From NCBI GenBank assembly GCA_023451915.1, contig JAEXXS010000451.1, positions 1-39,526 on the forward strand: a stretch of DNA of 39,526 nucleotides. Direction: 5' to 3'. Both the position numbers and the translations under genes were made by a program. This stretch comes from Pseudomonadota bacterium (lineage in GTDB: Bacteria; Pseudomonadota; Alphaproteobacteria; Rhizobiales; Rhizobiaceae). Under the pieces are notes generated by a model. It saw nothing but the letters and a program-made list of their open reading frames with translations, ran no database searches and was not told the origin of the DNA. Below, in pieces: positions 13,202 to 21,353 of this stretch (positions are counted from its first letter, which is position 1; each line of letters begins with the position of its first letter).

Positions 13202-13419
13202 TTTTCGGAAACGATAAGCAGCTTGAACTTGCTGAAGAACGTGCCGAGCAGGAACGGGAACGCGGGATTAGAGCTGCGCAACAAGCCCTTCTTCAGGAGG
13301 GACGCGCTGACTGCATGGCCTGCGGTGCCGAGATCGAACCGGAGCGCCGTGAAGCCCTGCCATCTGCCCGGCGCTGTGTCGAATGCCAGACATTGTTTGA
13401 ACGAAGGAAGTCGCGATGA
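13198..13419 (+). CDS. TraR/DksA-type zinc-finger protein
   Basis: A 73-aa protein. The N-terminal helix (ELAEERAEQERERGIRAAQQ) leads into a four-cysteine zinc finger (CMACGAEI ... RRCVECQ), the pattern of the TraR/DksA C4 family. Such proteins bind in the secondary channel of RNA polymerase; TraR mimics DksA plus ppGpp. GTG start at 13198 with CAGGAG upstream, overlapping the Rz1 stop. A role in tuning transcription late in infection is plausible. Confidence 0.85.
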   Translation: MIFGNDKQLELAEERAEQERERGIRAAQQALLQEGRADCMACGAEIEPERREALPSARRCVECQTLFERRKSR

Positions 13420-13745
13420 GCCCCGCCGAAATATCAGCATATGTCGGCGTCGCACTGGGCGTCATCGGGCTTCTGGGCCATCTCAAGGGCTGGATCAATA
13501 GTGGTGAAAAGCAACTGAAGGACGATGTCAGCGCACATACCACCACGCTGACAGACCATGACCGCCGCATCCAAACGCTCGAAAACGAAATCAAACATCT
13601 GCCGGATCGTGAATCACAGCATCGCATGGAAATCTCGCTTGCCGAGATGAACGGCCGGTTTGCCGCGCTGGAAGAAAAACTGAAGCCGATAGCTGCGACC
13701 AGTGAACGGCTGCATGAACTTTTGATGGAGCAAGCTAAGAAATGA
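13416..13745 (+). CDS. DUF2730-type membrane coiled-coil protein
   Basis: A 109-aa protein with one N-terminal membrane helix (about 8-26, AYVGVALGVIGLLGHLKGW) and a long coiled coil (DRRIQTLENEIKHL; MNGRFAALEEKLKPI). This matches the small DUF2730 proteins found before the terminase genes in Mu-like phages. Overlaps both neighbours by ATGA. Function unknown. Confidence 0.8.
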   Translation: MSPAEISAYVGVALGVIGLLGHLKGWINSGEKQLKDDVSAHTTTLTDHDRRIQTLENEIKHLPDRESQHRMEISLAEMNGRFAALEEKLKPIAATSERLHELLMEQAKK

Positions 13746-14059
13746 ATAGTCTTGGCATCGACTATGCAAAGAAAATCCGGGAAGACGCTCGTCTGGTGAT
13801 TTTGAAGGCGCTGGCTGAACAGATCAATGAGAGCCTTGCCAGCAACATTCTTCAGGATCTCGTGTTGCCACGCTTTGCCATCCGACAGGATCGCGCATGG
13901 GTTCACACTCAGCTTGATTTTCTAGCCAATCTTGGCGCGATCACTTGCACAGCCGAAGGCAGCGTTAAAGTCGCCACCCTTACCAGCATGGGCCGTCGCC
14001 ATCTTGATCGCGACATTGCCATTGAAGGCGTAACGCGTCCTTCTCGACCGGGTGAATAG
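13742..14059 (+). CDS. Mu gp26-like winged-helix protein
   Basis: A 105-aa protein that matches the phage family found immediately before the DUF3486 gene (VpaChn25_0724-type). It has a winged-helix-like order: helix (ARLVILKALAEQINESLASN), helix (RDQAW-like segment with WVHTQLDFLANLGAI), then a short beta hairpin (VKVATLTSMGRRHL). Probably binds DNA near packaging. Overlap with the upstream gene (ATGA). Confidence 0.82.
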   Translation: MNSLGIDYAKKIREDARLVILKALAEQINESLASNILQDLVLPRFAIRQDRAWVHTQLDFLANLGAITCTAEGSVKVATLTSMGRRHLDRDIAIEGVTRPSRPGE

Positions 14060-14061
14060 CC

Positions 14062-14646
14062 ATGGCGAAAGGTCGGGGTCGCCTGAATTCCATCCAGTTG
14101 CTGCCACAGGAATGCAGTGACATTGTCATTTGGGCTGCTGGCGAATTGCAGGCGATGCAGCGTTCACAGCAAGATGTGTATGAGGAATTTGTTTGCAGGC
14201 TTCAGGAGCGGCAGCGCGAAAGCCGTGGCGAACTTGATATCCGCATCCCATCCAAGTCCGCTTTTAATCGTTACTCCATCGATCTGGATGCAACGACCCG
14301 CGACCTCAATGAAGCTCGTGAGATGGCAACAGCGGTGCTGGCGGGGCTTGATCATAGTGACGGCGACGACATTACCAAATTCGTAGGTGAAGCCATCAAG
14401 GCGGCGGTAATGGCAACCCTGCGCGCGCAAAAGGGCAAACTCAATCCAAAGGCGCTTTTAGAGCTTGCGAACACTATGCGCATGATTGCCATGGCGCAGG
14501 CCACTTCGAGCACGCATCGTCAGAAACTTGAAGCCGAGCTGACCGAAAAGACGAAGGAAGCCGTGAAGACGGTCGCGAAAGCCAAGGGTCTCACTTCTGA
14601 CGCCGCTGATGAAATTCTGGATCAGATTCTTGGGGTGAGCAAATGA
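14062..14646 (+). CDS. Small terminase subunit (DUF3486, Mu gp27-like)
   Basis: A 194-aa protein of the DUF3486 family. The start MAKGRGRLNSIQLLPQECSD matches the Mu gp27 pattern of an N-terminal HTH, here followed by the SKSAFNRYS stretch. The middle and end are long helices (AELTEKTKEAVKTVAKAKGL) suited to ring assembly. It should recognise the left end (pac) and load the large subunit, whose gene overlaps its stop. Confidence 0.88.
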   Translation: MAKGRGRLNSIQLLPQECSDIVIWAAGELQAMQRSQQDVYEEFVCRLQERQRESRGELDIRIPSKSAFNRYSIDLDATTRDLNEAREMATAVLAGLDHSDGDDITKFVGEAIKAAVMATLRAQKGKLNPKALLELANTMRMIAMAQATSSTHRQKLEAELTEKTKEAVKTVAKAKGLTSDAADEILDQILGVSK

Positions 14647-16271
14647 GCGCGCCGATTACGCAGGAACAGTGGGCGGAGATCCGCAGACTATCGAAAGACG
14701 CCGTGCTGGAGAAGGTCGAGCGCCGCAAGGCGCTCTTGCCATACCAGCAGCGCACTGTCTCGCTTTGCATGAGCGTTGCCGCATGCCCGGTGTTGTTCGT
14801 AGAAAAATCCCGCCGTATCGGTCTCACATGGGCTTGCGCCGCATATGCCGTCATTCGCGCCGCTCTCGCCCGCGATGCTGGCGGCATGGATTTTATGTAC
14901 ATCTCCTATAGCCAAGAGATGACTCGCGAATTTATCGATGCTTGCGCCATGTGGGCACGGCATTTCTCGCATGCCGCTTCCGAGATGGAAGAGTTTGTTT
15001 TCGACGACAGCGATAAGAATGGCGAGCGCTCCATTCAGGCGTTCCGGATTAAGTTCGCGTCGGGCTTTGAAATCATCGGCCTGTCATCGGCCCCGCGCAC
15101 TCTGCGCGGCAAGCAAGGCGTCGTCATGATCGACGAAGCGGCCTTCGTCGATGATCTGGAGCAGCTCCTGAAGGCAGCATTGGCATTCCTGATGTGGGGC
15201 GGACAGGTCATCGTCTGTTCCACCCATGACGGCTTTGAAAACCATTTCAATGAGCAGATACAGGACATTCTTGCTGGAAAGCAGGATTACAAGCATCTGC
15301 GTATCGACTTCGATGAGGCGCTGCATGATGGGCTTTATGAGCGCATCTGCCTTGTCACGGGCAAGGAATGGTCGCCGGAAGGTGAAGCCCAATGGCGCGC
15401 CCAGATCGTCAAGTTCTACGGTTCGGGCGCTGACGAAGAATTGTTCTGCATCCCATCACAGTCATCCGGCGCGTATCTCTCCCGCGCCATGATTACGGCC
15501 TGCATGAAGGACGATATCGAGCTGATTCGCTGGAAGCCGGTTGATGGCTTCGTGGACTGGTCGCTTGAATTGCGCACGGCAGAGGTGGAAAAGTTCTGTC
15601 GCGAGCAACTCTATTCGCATGTCGCTAAGATGGACCCGCTGTTGCGCTCCGGCTTTGGTCAGGACTTTGGCCGGTCAGGTGACGGCTCGTTTATCCATCC
15701 TTTTCAGGTTCGGCCCGACCTGAAGCTAACAACGCCGTTCATGCTGGAGCTGCGCAACGTTCCGTTTGATAGCCAGAAACAGATTATCTTCTGGCTTCGA
15801 AACAAGATGCCGCGCTTTTTTCATGCTGCATTCGACGCCACCGGCAACGGTGCGTCTCATGCCGAAGCGGCGCGTCAGGAATGGGGTCCGAACTACGTTT
15901 CCGAGATCAAGCTCTCCCAGAGCTGGTACATGCTCAACATGCCGAAGATGAAGGCGGCATTTGAAGATCGCGATTTCGAACTCGCCAAGCATGATGACGT
16001 GCTTGCCGATTACCGCGCCGTAAAGATGACCAAGGGCATCGCCAAGGTTCCGGACAATGCCCGCACAATGGGTACGGATGGATATGAGCGCCACGGCGAA
16101 GCGGCCATTGCTGGTGCGCTTGTGATCTATGCCAGCGAACAGGGCAGCGGCGAGATCGGCGGCTCGACCACAGGCACTGAGCGCCCCAGCTCGAAAATTT
16201 CAGAAGATTTCAGCGGAAGCTTCGGCGGCGTGGAAGCGCGCGCGGATCTGTCCGGCTTTGTGAGGATGTGA
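14643..16271 (+). CDS. Large terminase subunit (Mu gp28-like)
   Basis: A 542-aa packaging motor. The ATPase domain has a Walker A variant EKSRRIGLTW (54-63) and a Walker B GVVMIDEAAF (159-168) with Asp164/Glu165, then the coupling motif CSTHDG. The nuclease domain has acidic residues in GQDFGRSGD (Asp341) and FDATGNG (Asp398). Length and order match Mu gp28. It cuts near the ends and packages phage plus a short piece of host DNA by headful filling. Confidence 0.94.
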   Translation: MSAPITQEQWAEIRRLSKDAVLEKVERRKALLPYQQRTVSLCMSVAACPVLFVEKSRRIGLTWACAAYAVIRAALARDAGGMDFMYISYSQEMTREFIDACAMWARHFSHAASEMEEFVFDDSDKNGERSIQAFRIKFASGFEIIGLSSAPRTLRGKQGVVMIDEAAFVDDLEQLLKAALAFLMWGGQVIVCSTHDGFENHFNEQIQDILAGKQDYKHLRIDFDEALHDGLYERICLVTGKEWSPEGEAQWRAQIVKFYGSGADEELFCIPSQSSGAYLSRAMITACMKDDIELIRWKPVDGFVDWSLELRTAEVEKFCREQLYSHVAKMDPLLRSGFGQDFGRSGDGSFIHPFQVRPDLKLTTPFMLELRNVPFDSQKQIIFWLRNKMPRFFHAAFDATGNGASHAEAARQEWGPNYVSEIKLSQSWYMLNMPKMKAAFEDRDFELAKHDDVLADYRAVKMTKGIAKVPDNARTMGTDGYERHGEAAIAGALVIYASEQGSGEIGGSTTGTERPSSKISEDFSGSFGGVEARADLSGFVRM

Positions 16272-16272
16272 C

Positions 16273-17757
16273 ATGGCTGTCCCTATTATTCCAGAGATCG
16301 CGACCGCACAGTCCGATCCTTATGTACCTAACTACACCGGCTTGCTTCAACCAACCGACGAAGTGCTGGTGAGCCGTGGTGGCGCATCGGCAATCAAAAT
16401 CTATGACGAAATCCGCCGTGATCCGCATGCCTTTGCGATTCTGCAGAAGCTGAAGCTGGAAGTTGTTTCGCGGGAATGGAAGATTACACCGGCGTCCGAA
16501 AGCCGCCTGGACAAAAAAGCGGCGACAGAGGTCGAAAGGCAGCTAAAGGCCATCAACTTCGATCAGCTGACACGGGGCCTTCTGGGAGCTGTCCTGAAAG
16601 GGTTTTCTGTCGCCGAGGTATTGTGGTCGTCAACCGCGCTTGGCTGGGAGGCCACAACGGTCAAGGTCAAGAAACAGCGCCGTTTCCGTTTCACCATTGA
16701 TGGCGCGTTGCGCATTCTCACTCGTGCCAATTCTATGGACGGTGAACCCGTACCAGAGCGCAAGTTTATTGTGCATCGCCATACCATCGACGATGACGAT
16801 GACGATCCTTATGGCGTCGGCCTTGGCTCGGTTCTGTTCTGGCCTGCATGGTTCAAACGTCAAGTTCTGGCGCATTGGCTGCGCGGCACGGAAAAACATG
16901 CCACGCCGACCACCGTCATGCAGTACGAAGGCAGCTTCGACGAAAAGCGCCAAGCCCAATTGACCGGCGTTCTTCGCCTGATGGCTAACGATACCGGCCT
17001 TGTCATTCCGAGCACAGTGACCGCCAGTTTGCTTGAATCAAAGAATGCCGGTGGCGGTGACTTCTTTGAGAAACTGGCCCGCTATCTGGACGAGCTGATG
17101 AGCGAAGCGGTTCTCGGTGAAACGCTCACAACAAATTCTGGCGAGCGCGGTGCAAGGTCGCTCGGCGAAATTCACAACGAAATCCGCATCGCCATTGCAA
17201 AGGCTGCATCCGATCTGGTTTGCGCAACGATCCGCGACACGTTGGTCCGCTGGATTGTCGAGTTGAACTATCCGGGTGCTGGCCTTCCCGAAGTCTGGCG
17301 CGATTTCTCGGAAACCGAAGATCTCGACAAGAAGGTTGATCGCGATCAGAAGCTTCATGAAATGGGCTATGAGCCTGCTGATCCCGATTATATCAGCGAT
17401 ACCTATGGCGCTGAGTGGGCCAAAAAGCAGCCGGTAAATGCTGCGCAGGCCGATCCGGCGAAGTCCGCTTCGGTGATGGACAATCTCGATTTTGCGGAAA
17501 ATCCAAACAGCGTTTCGAAGCGCGGTGAAAGTACCGTTAAGGAGCTTTCAGACCAGCTTGAAACCGTGGCCCGGCCAGCCATTGATGCCATGATCGAGTC
17601 GATCCGTGCTGAATTCACCGAAGCGCGGGACTTTGACGATCTGATCATCCGCCTTGCGCGCCTCTCCGCTGAAATGGGCGTCGAGGATCTGGCAACTGCC
17701 ATGGAGCAAGGTTCGCTTCTCTCGATGCTGGAAGGTGTGGACAGCGCCAATGGCTGA
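16273..17757 (+). CDS. Portal protein (DUF935, Mu gp29-like)
   Basis: A 494-aa portal protein. Typical DUF935 signatures are RGGASAIKIYDEIRRDPHAF, RFTIDGALRILTR, the acidic stretch DDDDDDPYGVGLGS, and LGETLTTNSGERGARSLGEI near residues 276-295. Forms the dodecameric ring through which DNA enters and leaves the head. The C-terminal 80 residues (ESTVKELSDQLETVARPAID) are a helical tail. The gene ends 8 bp inside the MuF-like gene. Confidence 0.94.
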   Translation: MAVPIIPEIATAQSDPYVPNYTGLLQPTDEVLVSRGGASAIKIYDEIRRDPHAFAILQKLKLEVVSREWKITPASESRLDKKAATEVERQLKAINFDQLTRGLLGAVLKGFSVAEVLWSSTALGWEATTVKVKKQRRFRFTIDGALRILTRANSMDGEPVPERKFIVHRHTIDDDDDDPYGVGLGSVLFWPAWFKRQVLAHWLRGTEKHATPTTVMQYEGSFDEKRQAQLTGVLRLMANDTGLVIPSTVTASLLESKNAGGGDFFEKLARYLDELMSEAVLGETLTTNSGERGARSLGEIHNEIRIAIAKAASDLVCATIRDTLVRWIVELNYPGAGLPEVWRDFSETEDLDKKVDRDQKLHEMGYEPADPDYISDTYGAEWAKKQPVNAAQADPAKSASVMDNLDFAENPNSVSKRGESTVKELSDQLETVARPAIDAMIESIRAEFTEARDFDDLIIRLARLSAEMGVEDLATAMEQGSLLSMLEGVDSANG

Positions 17758-18988
17758 TCCGGTCCGGTTTCAGGAAGCGATTGATTTTCTGGCAGGCAAG
17801 GTCAACCTGCCAACGCGCCGCTCTGACGATTTGCGCCATGGTGCCCATGTTCGCGGCTTCAGCGTTGCGGGCGTGACGCGGGATGACATGCTCTCGGACT
17901 TCCGGGCCGCTATCGAAAAAGCCCGGTCCGAAGGCACTAGCTACAACGAGTTCCGCAAGGATTTCGACGATATCGTTAAGCGGTACGGCTGGCAGTATTT
18001 CTCACACGGCAAAACCGAGGAAGAACGCGCAGTTTGGCGATCAAAGATCATCTTCACCACCAACATGCGTACCTCTTACATGGCCGGTCGCTGGAAGCAG
18101 ATGACCGATCCGGACGTCATGCGTTATCGGCCATATCTGCAATATGTGCATTCCGGCGCACTGCATCCTCGTAAACTGCACAAGTCATGGGATGGCCGCG
18201 TTTTGCTCTCCACCGATCCGGCATGGCGCTACATGTTTCCGCCGAATGGCTGGGGCTGTGGTTGTGATGTTGAAGCTTTGTCGGAACGAGATTTAAGGGC
18301 GCTTGGAAAGTCCGGCCCAGACAAAGCGCCCGACCTCACGCCTTATGAGGATACCGATCCTCGCACCGGCCAAACCGAAATGCGCATTCCCGGCATTGAT
18401 CGCGGATGGGAATACAATGTCGGGCAGGAATGGCAAAACGGCATGGTACCGCTGGAATTGCTCGAGCCGCTGAAACCGTTTGGCGCACCCGTTGAACCTC
18501 GACAGCTTCCACCTTTGCCGAAGCCGTCTTCAGCCGCCGCCGAAGACGTGTTGTCACCCGATTTGGAGCCGGAGGATTACGTGTCGGCTTTTATGGCGCG
18601 CTTCGGCCTTCAGCCGGACGAGCCGGGTTATTATCGTGATGTGTCAGGCGGCATTATCACAATCGGCAGATCGCTGTTTGAGCAGCGCACCAAAGACGGC
18701 ACCGTTGTCGGCCTGAAGAGCGGTAAACGCGGGCGCGGCCAGTTCGCCGTTTTGCTTGCAGACGCCATCCAGTCTCCCGACGAAATCTGGGTCGATTGGG
18801 CCGAGGTCAAATCCGGCATTGTGTTGCGACGTGCGTACCTTAAGCGCGTGATCCTTGATGACGGCCGCAGCATGTTCATCCGTTTCGAATGGACGAAGGC
18901 CGGTTGGACCGCCATCACCGGCTTTGATGCGGACGAAAACTACATCGAAAATTATCGCAAGGGCGCGCTGCTCTACCAGAAAAAGTAA
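17750..18988 (+). CDS. MuF-like head protein fused to a PBECR2-type nuclease domain
   Basis: 412 aa. Residues about 1-200 are a Phage Mu F-like domain (SKIIFTTNMRTSYMAGRWKQ; YMFPPNGWGCGCDVEALSER), a minor head protein placed near the portal. After a proline-rich linker (PPLPKPSSAAAEDV, about 250-265), residues about 285-412 match the PBECR2 group of barnase/EndoU/colicin-like domains: GYYRDVSGGIITIG, SLFEQRTKDG, LADAIQSPDEIWVDW, RRAYLKRVIL, WTAITGF and YRKGALLYQKK. In such polyvalent proteins the C-terminal toxin is thought to enter the cell with the DNA. Start at 17750 overlaps the portal gene. Confidence 0.86.
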   Translation: MADPVRFQEAIDFLAGKVNLPTRRSDDLRHGAHVRGFSVAGVTRDDMLSDFRAAIEKARSEGTSYNEFRKDFDDIVKRYGWQYFSHGKTEEERAVWRSKIIFTTNMRTSYMAGRWKQMTDPDVMRYRPYLQYVHSGALHPRKLHKSWDGRVLLSTDPAWRYMFPPNGWGCGCDVEALSERDLRALGKSGPDKAPDLTPYEDTDPRTGQTEMRIPGIDRGWEYNVGQEWQNGMVPLELLEPLKPFGAPVEPRQLPPLPKPSSAAAEDVLSPDLEPEDYVSAFMARFGLQPDEPGYYRDVSGGIITIGRSLFEQRTKDGTVVGLKSGKRGRGQFAVLLADAIQSPDEIWVDWAEVKSGIVLRRAYLKRVILDDGRSMFIRFEWTKAGWTAITGFDADENYIENYRKGALLYQKK

Positions 18989-18989
18989 A

Positions 18990-19011
18990 GGCGCGAATTC
19001 CGGTTCGCGCC
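18990..19011 (+). other. Hairpin after the MuF-like gene
   Basis: GGCGCGAA and TTCGCGCC form a perfect 8-bp stem with a TTCCGG loop, starting two bases after the stop codon. CCCTGCTGG follows, so it lacks a terminator T-run. It may stabilise the upstream message or attenuate the late transcript. Confidence 0.5.
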
Positions 19012-19039
19012 CTGCTGGCGATCTACGGAGGGCACCGGA

Positions 19040-19135
19040 ATGCCTCGATCCACCAACACTATTATCGTACCACGCGGGCACGGCAGATACAACGGAGAGC
19101 AGAATGGCTGGAACCGGCATCATAATCGACGATGA
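19040..19135 (+). CDS. Possible 31-aa leader ORF before gpG
   Basis: An ATG at 19040 with GGAGG 9 bases upstream opens a 31-codon frame (MPRSTNTIIVPRGHGRYNGE...) that ends 30 bases inside the gpG-like gene. The ribosome site is stronger than that of many genes here. It could be a translated leader that couples or regulates gpG, or chance. Confidence 0.35.
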   Translation: MPRSTNTIIVPRGHGRYNGEQNGWNRHHNRR

Positions 19136-19613
19136 CGACACGAGCGGTGCGCTACAACGCCTCTACGATGCTGCTGGCAATCTTGGCCCGGTGCTGAAGA
19201 ATATCGGTGAATATGAAACCCGCGTCACCAAGCGCCGCTTCGTGGATGAGAAAGACCCGGAAGGCAATCCGTGGAAAGACCTCAATCTGCTTTATGCCAA
19301 GACCAAAAAAGGTCCCGGCAAACTTCGCGGTGAAACCCGGACTTTGTCCCAGATCGTTTATCAGGTCGCCAGCGACAGCGTAGAGATCGGCACCAATGCC
19401 ATATATGCCCGCGTCCACAACGAGGGCGCAACGATCACGCCGAAGAATGCCGCCGCCCTCGTCTTTTCCATGGGCGGGCAGACCTTCATGTTGCAGTCGG
19501 TCAAAATACCCAAGCGTCAGTTCCTTGGTGTCAGCGATGCCGACAGACAAGAGATCGAAGCCATTGTCTGGGATCACTTTCAGGAGGCAGTTGGAGAAGG
19601 ATCCGCGAACTGA
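19104..19613 (+). CDS. Mu gpG-like virion morphogenesis protein (gp31)
   Basis: A 169-aa protein of the phage virion morphogenesis family. Hallmarks are the TKRRFVDEKDPEGNPWKDLN stretch, LRGETRTLSQ, the GTNAIYARVHNEGATI block and the ending KIPKRQFLGVSDADRQEIEA. In Mu, gpG acts in head-tail completion. GGAGAG lies 6 bases before the ATG. It follows the MuF-like gene as in Mu. Confidence 0.9.
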   Translation: MAGTGIIIDDDDTSGALQRLYDAAGNLGPVLKNIGEYETRVTKRRFVDEKDPEGNPWKDLNLLYAKTKKGPGKLRGETRTLSQIVYQVASDSVEIGTNAIYARVHNEGATITPKNAAALVFSMGGQTFMLQSVKIPKRQFLGVSDADRQEIEAIVWDHFQEAVGEGSAN

Positions 19614-19630
19614 TTTTAACGGCCACTGAG

Positions 19631-19793
19631 GGCGCGCATTGCGTTTTCTGTCCCGATGGGCGTAAATGGGTGAGGATGCGCGCCTACGGCCTTTAAATCG
19701 CCCTCAATTTTGATCCCTTCTTTATCTTGCCGCCTCCATCCCGCCACGCTATCCATCATCTGCCAGAAGTGCGGACCGGAGTGGTAATTTTAC
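19631..19793 (+). promoter_or_regulatory. Gap before the protease gene: inverted repeat and GTAA-N2-TTAC dyad
   Basis: The 219-base gap 19614-19832 has a 9-bp inverted repeat GGCGCGCAT/ATGCGCGCC (19631-19639 with 19676-19684) and, 40 bases before the protease start, GTAATTTTAC (19784-19793). The latter is the same dyad as the two copies before the lysis operon, in a TGGTAA context shared with the first. This suggests a second late promoter for the capsid genes. TTAGAT at 19821 is a loose -10. No gene was seen in the gap. Confidence 0.5.
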
Positions 19794-19832
19794 GCTCATG
19801 ACCGGCTGAGCCGTCCGCCCTTAGATGGCGGC

Positions 19833-20936
19833 ATGAAACCTTTCGAAATCTTCCGCTCCGGCACTCACACCACGGCCAAGGGACAGACCGTCACCTTCGC
19901 CGAAAGCGATATTGCCGACATCGCTGCAAGCTACGATCCGGCGCTGCACCATGCGCCAATCGTCATCGGCCATCCAAAACAGGATGGTCCGGCCTATGGC
20001 TGGATCAAGTCGCTTTCCGTTCGTGACGGCACCATCGTGGCCGAGCCGGAAGAACTCGACACCACGTTTTCGGAAATGGTTCGTGAAAGCCGCTTCAAGA
20101 AGGTTTCGGCAGGTCTTTACGCTCCAAACGACAAATCCAATCCGACACCGGGCAAGTATCATTTGCGCCATGTCGGTTTTCTCGGTGCAGAGCCGCCAGC
20201 CATCAAGGGTTTAAAGCCTATCGAGTTTGCTGAAGGCGAACTGGATATCGAGCTGAATTTCTCCGAATGGCGCATGTCCTGGGCGCTCGACAATGTCGGT
20301 CGTATTTTCCGGGCAATCCGCGAATTCATCATCGATACCAAGGATATCGAGACGGCAGACAAGATTATTCCGTCTTGGGATCTCGACCAGATCGATCAGC
20401 AGGCCGCTGACCTCCGTGCAGATGCGCGCGTCGAGGAAGCCACGCGAACGCACTTTTCTGAAAGCCAACCCGAGGAACCAGACATGAAAACCGCCGAACA
20501 GCGGCAGGCGGAGCTTGATGCCCGCGAAGCCGCCCTCGCTCAGCGCGAAACCACCTTTTCTGAAGAACAGAAGAAGCAGCGTGAAACTGCTGATGCTGCA
20601 TTCGTCGCTTCTGTCGTTGAAGCCGGTCGTCTGCCGGTCGGCCTCAAGGAAGCCGCCACGGCTCTCTTCTCCGAACTGGAAGATGGCGACACGCTGACAT
20701 TCAGCGAAGGCGATCAGCAGGTGACGAAGTCGCCACGCGCTGCTTTCCGCGACCTTCTGGAAAAGCTGCCAGTCCCGGTCGCCACTGGCGAGCTTGCAAC
20801 CGGCGACGGTCCCGACTTCTCCGATCCGCACTACGTGCAGACCGCAATTGAAACCGAGATCCGCAATGCAGCGGCAAAGGGTGAGACAATCTCCCCAGCC
20901 GCCGCTGCAATGCGCCTCAAGGTCACCCAGCGCTAA
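19833..20936 (+). CDS. Prohead protease with C-terminal scaffold (Mu gpI-like)
   Basis: A 367-aa protein. Residues about 1-150 are the Mu-type protease domain: HHAPIVIGHPKQDGPAYGWI, FKKVSAGLYAPN (serine of SAGLY) and GKYHLRHVGFLGAEPPAIKG. The C-terminal half is a coiled, acidic scaffold region (QRQAELDAREAALAQRETTF) that ends with DFSDPHYVQTAIETEI. It directs head assembly and cleaves scaffold and itself. An internal start at 20484 probably yields the scaffold alone. Confidence 0.88.
   Translation: MKPFEIFRSGTHTTAKGQTVTFAESDIADIAASYDPALHHAPIVIGHPKQDGPAYGWIKSLSVRDGTIVAEPEELDTTFSEMVRESRFKKVSAGLYAPNDKSNPTPGKYHLRHVGFLGAEPPAIKGLKPIEFAEGELDIELNFSEWRMSWALDNVGRIFRAIREFIIDTKDIETADKIIPSWDLDQIDQQAADLRADARVEEATRTHFSESQPEEPDMKTAEQRQAELDAREAALAQRETTFSEEQKKQRETADAAFVASVVEAGRLPVGLKEAATALFSELEDGDTLTFSEGDQQVTKSPRAAFRDLLEKLPVPVATGELATGDGPDFSDPHYVQTAIETEIRNAAAKGETISPAAAAMRLKVTQR
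20484..20936 (+). CDS. Internal scaffold gene within the protease gene (Mu Z-like)
   Basis: An in-frame ATG at 20484 is preceded by CGAGGAA about 8 bases upstream and would give a 150-aa protein consisting only of the coiled scaffold part (MKTAEQRQAELDAREAALAQ). Mu and many phages make their scaffold from such an internal start. The ribosome site in coding sequence supports it; expression is unproven. Confidence 0.6.
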   Translation: MKTAEQRQAELDAREAALAQRETTFSEEQKKQRETADAAFVASVVEAGRLPVGLKEAATALFSELEDGDTLTFSEGDQQVTKSPRAAFRDLLEKLPVPVATGELATGDGPDFSDPHYVQTAIETEIRNAAAKGETISPAAAAMRLKVTQR

Positions 20937-20945
20937 GGAGCGAAC

Positions 20946-21320
20946 ATGAACCCGCATATCAAAACCTTCGTAGCGGCTGGCGCAATCGGTCACCGCCACC
21001 TCGTCAAGTTCACCGCAAATGACGGTGAAGTAGCGCTTGCGACAGCTTCCACCGACAAGATTGCTGGCGTTGTTGACTTCCCGTCTGGAGCCAAGGCGGG
21101 TGAGCGCATCGATGTCGTTCTCTTTGGCCCTGCCGAAGTTGTCGCCGGTGGCGCAATTGCTCCGGGTGCAGACATCACTGCAGGTGCTGCAGGTGTCGCT
21201 GTCGCTGCCAATCCTGCATCAGGCGCAAGCGCTATCACAGCCGGTTTCGTCATGACGGCCGCGGCGTCTGGCGATTTCGTCCGCGCCTTCATCCAGCGCG
21301 GCAATCTCACCGCTGCGTAA
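20946..21320 (+). CDS. Capsid decoration/cement protein (DUF2190-like)
   Basis: A 124-aa small beta-rich protein, Ala/Gly/Val-rich (AGAAGVAVAANPASGASAIT), ending in FIQRGNLTAA. Composition, size and position between scaffold and major capsid match DUF2190-type capsid stabilising proteins. AAGGAG precedes the ATG. Confidence 0.82.
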   Translation: MNPHIKTFVAAGAIGHRHLVKFTANDGEVALATASTDKIAGVVDFPSGAKAGERIDVVLFGPAEVVAGGAIAPGADITAGAAGVAVAANPASGASAITAGFVMTAAASGDFVRAFIQRGNLTAA

Positions 21321-21353
21321 ATCCAGCTTCCAACTTAGTTTCAGGAGCCTTTA

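Noticed and set aside
18990..19011. Rho-independent terminator after the MuF gene
   Set aside because: The stem is strong but no T-run follows, so it is listed only as a hairpin.
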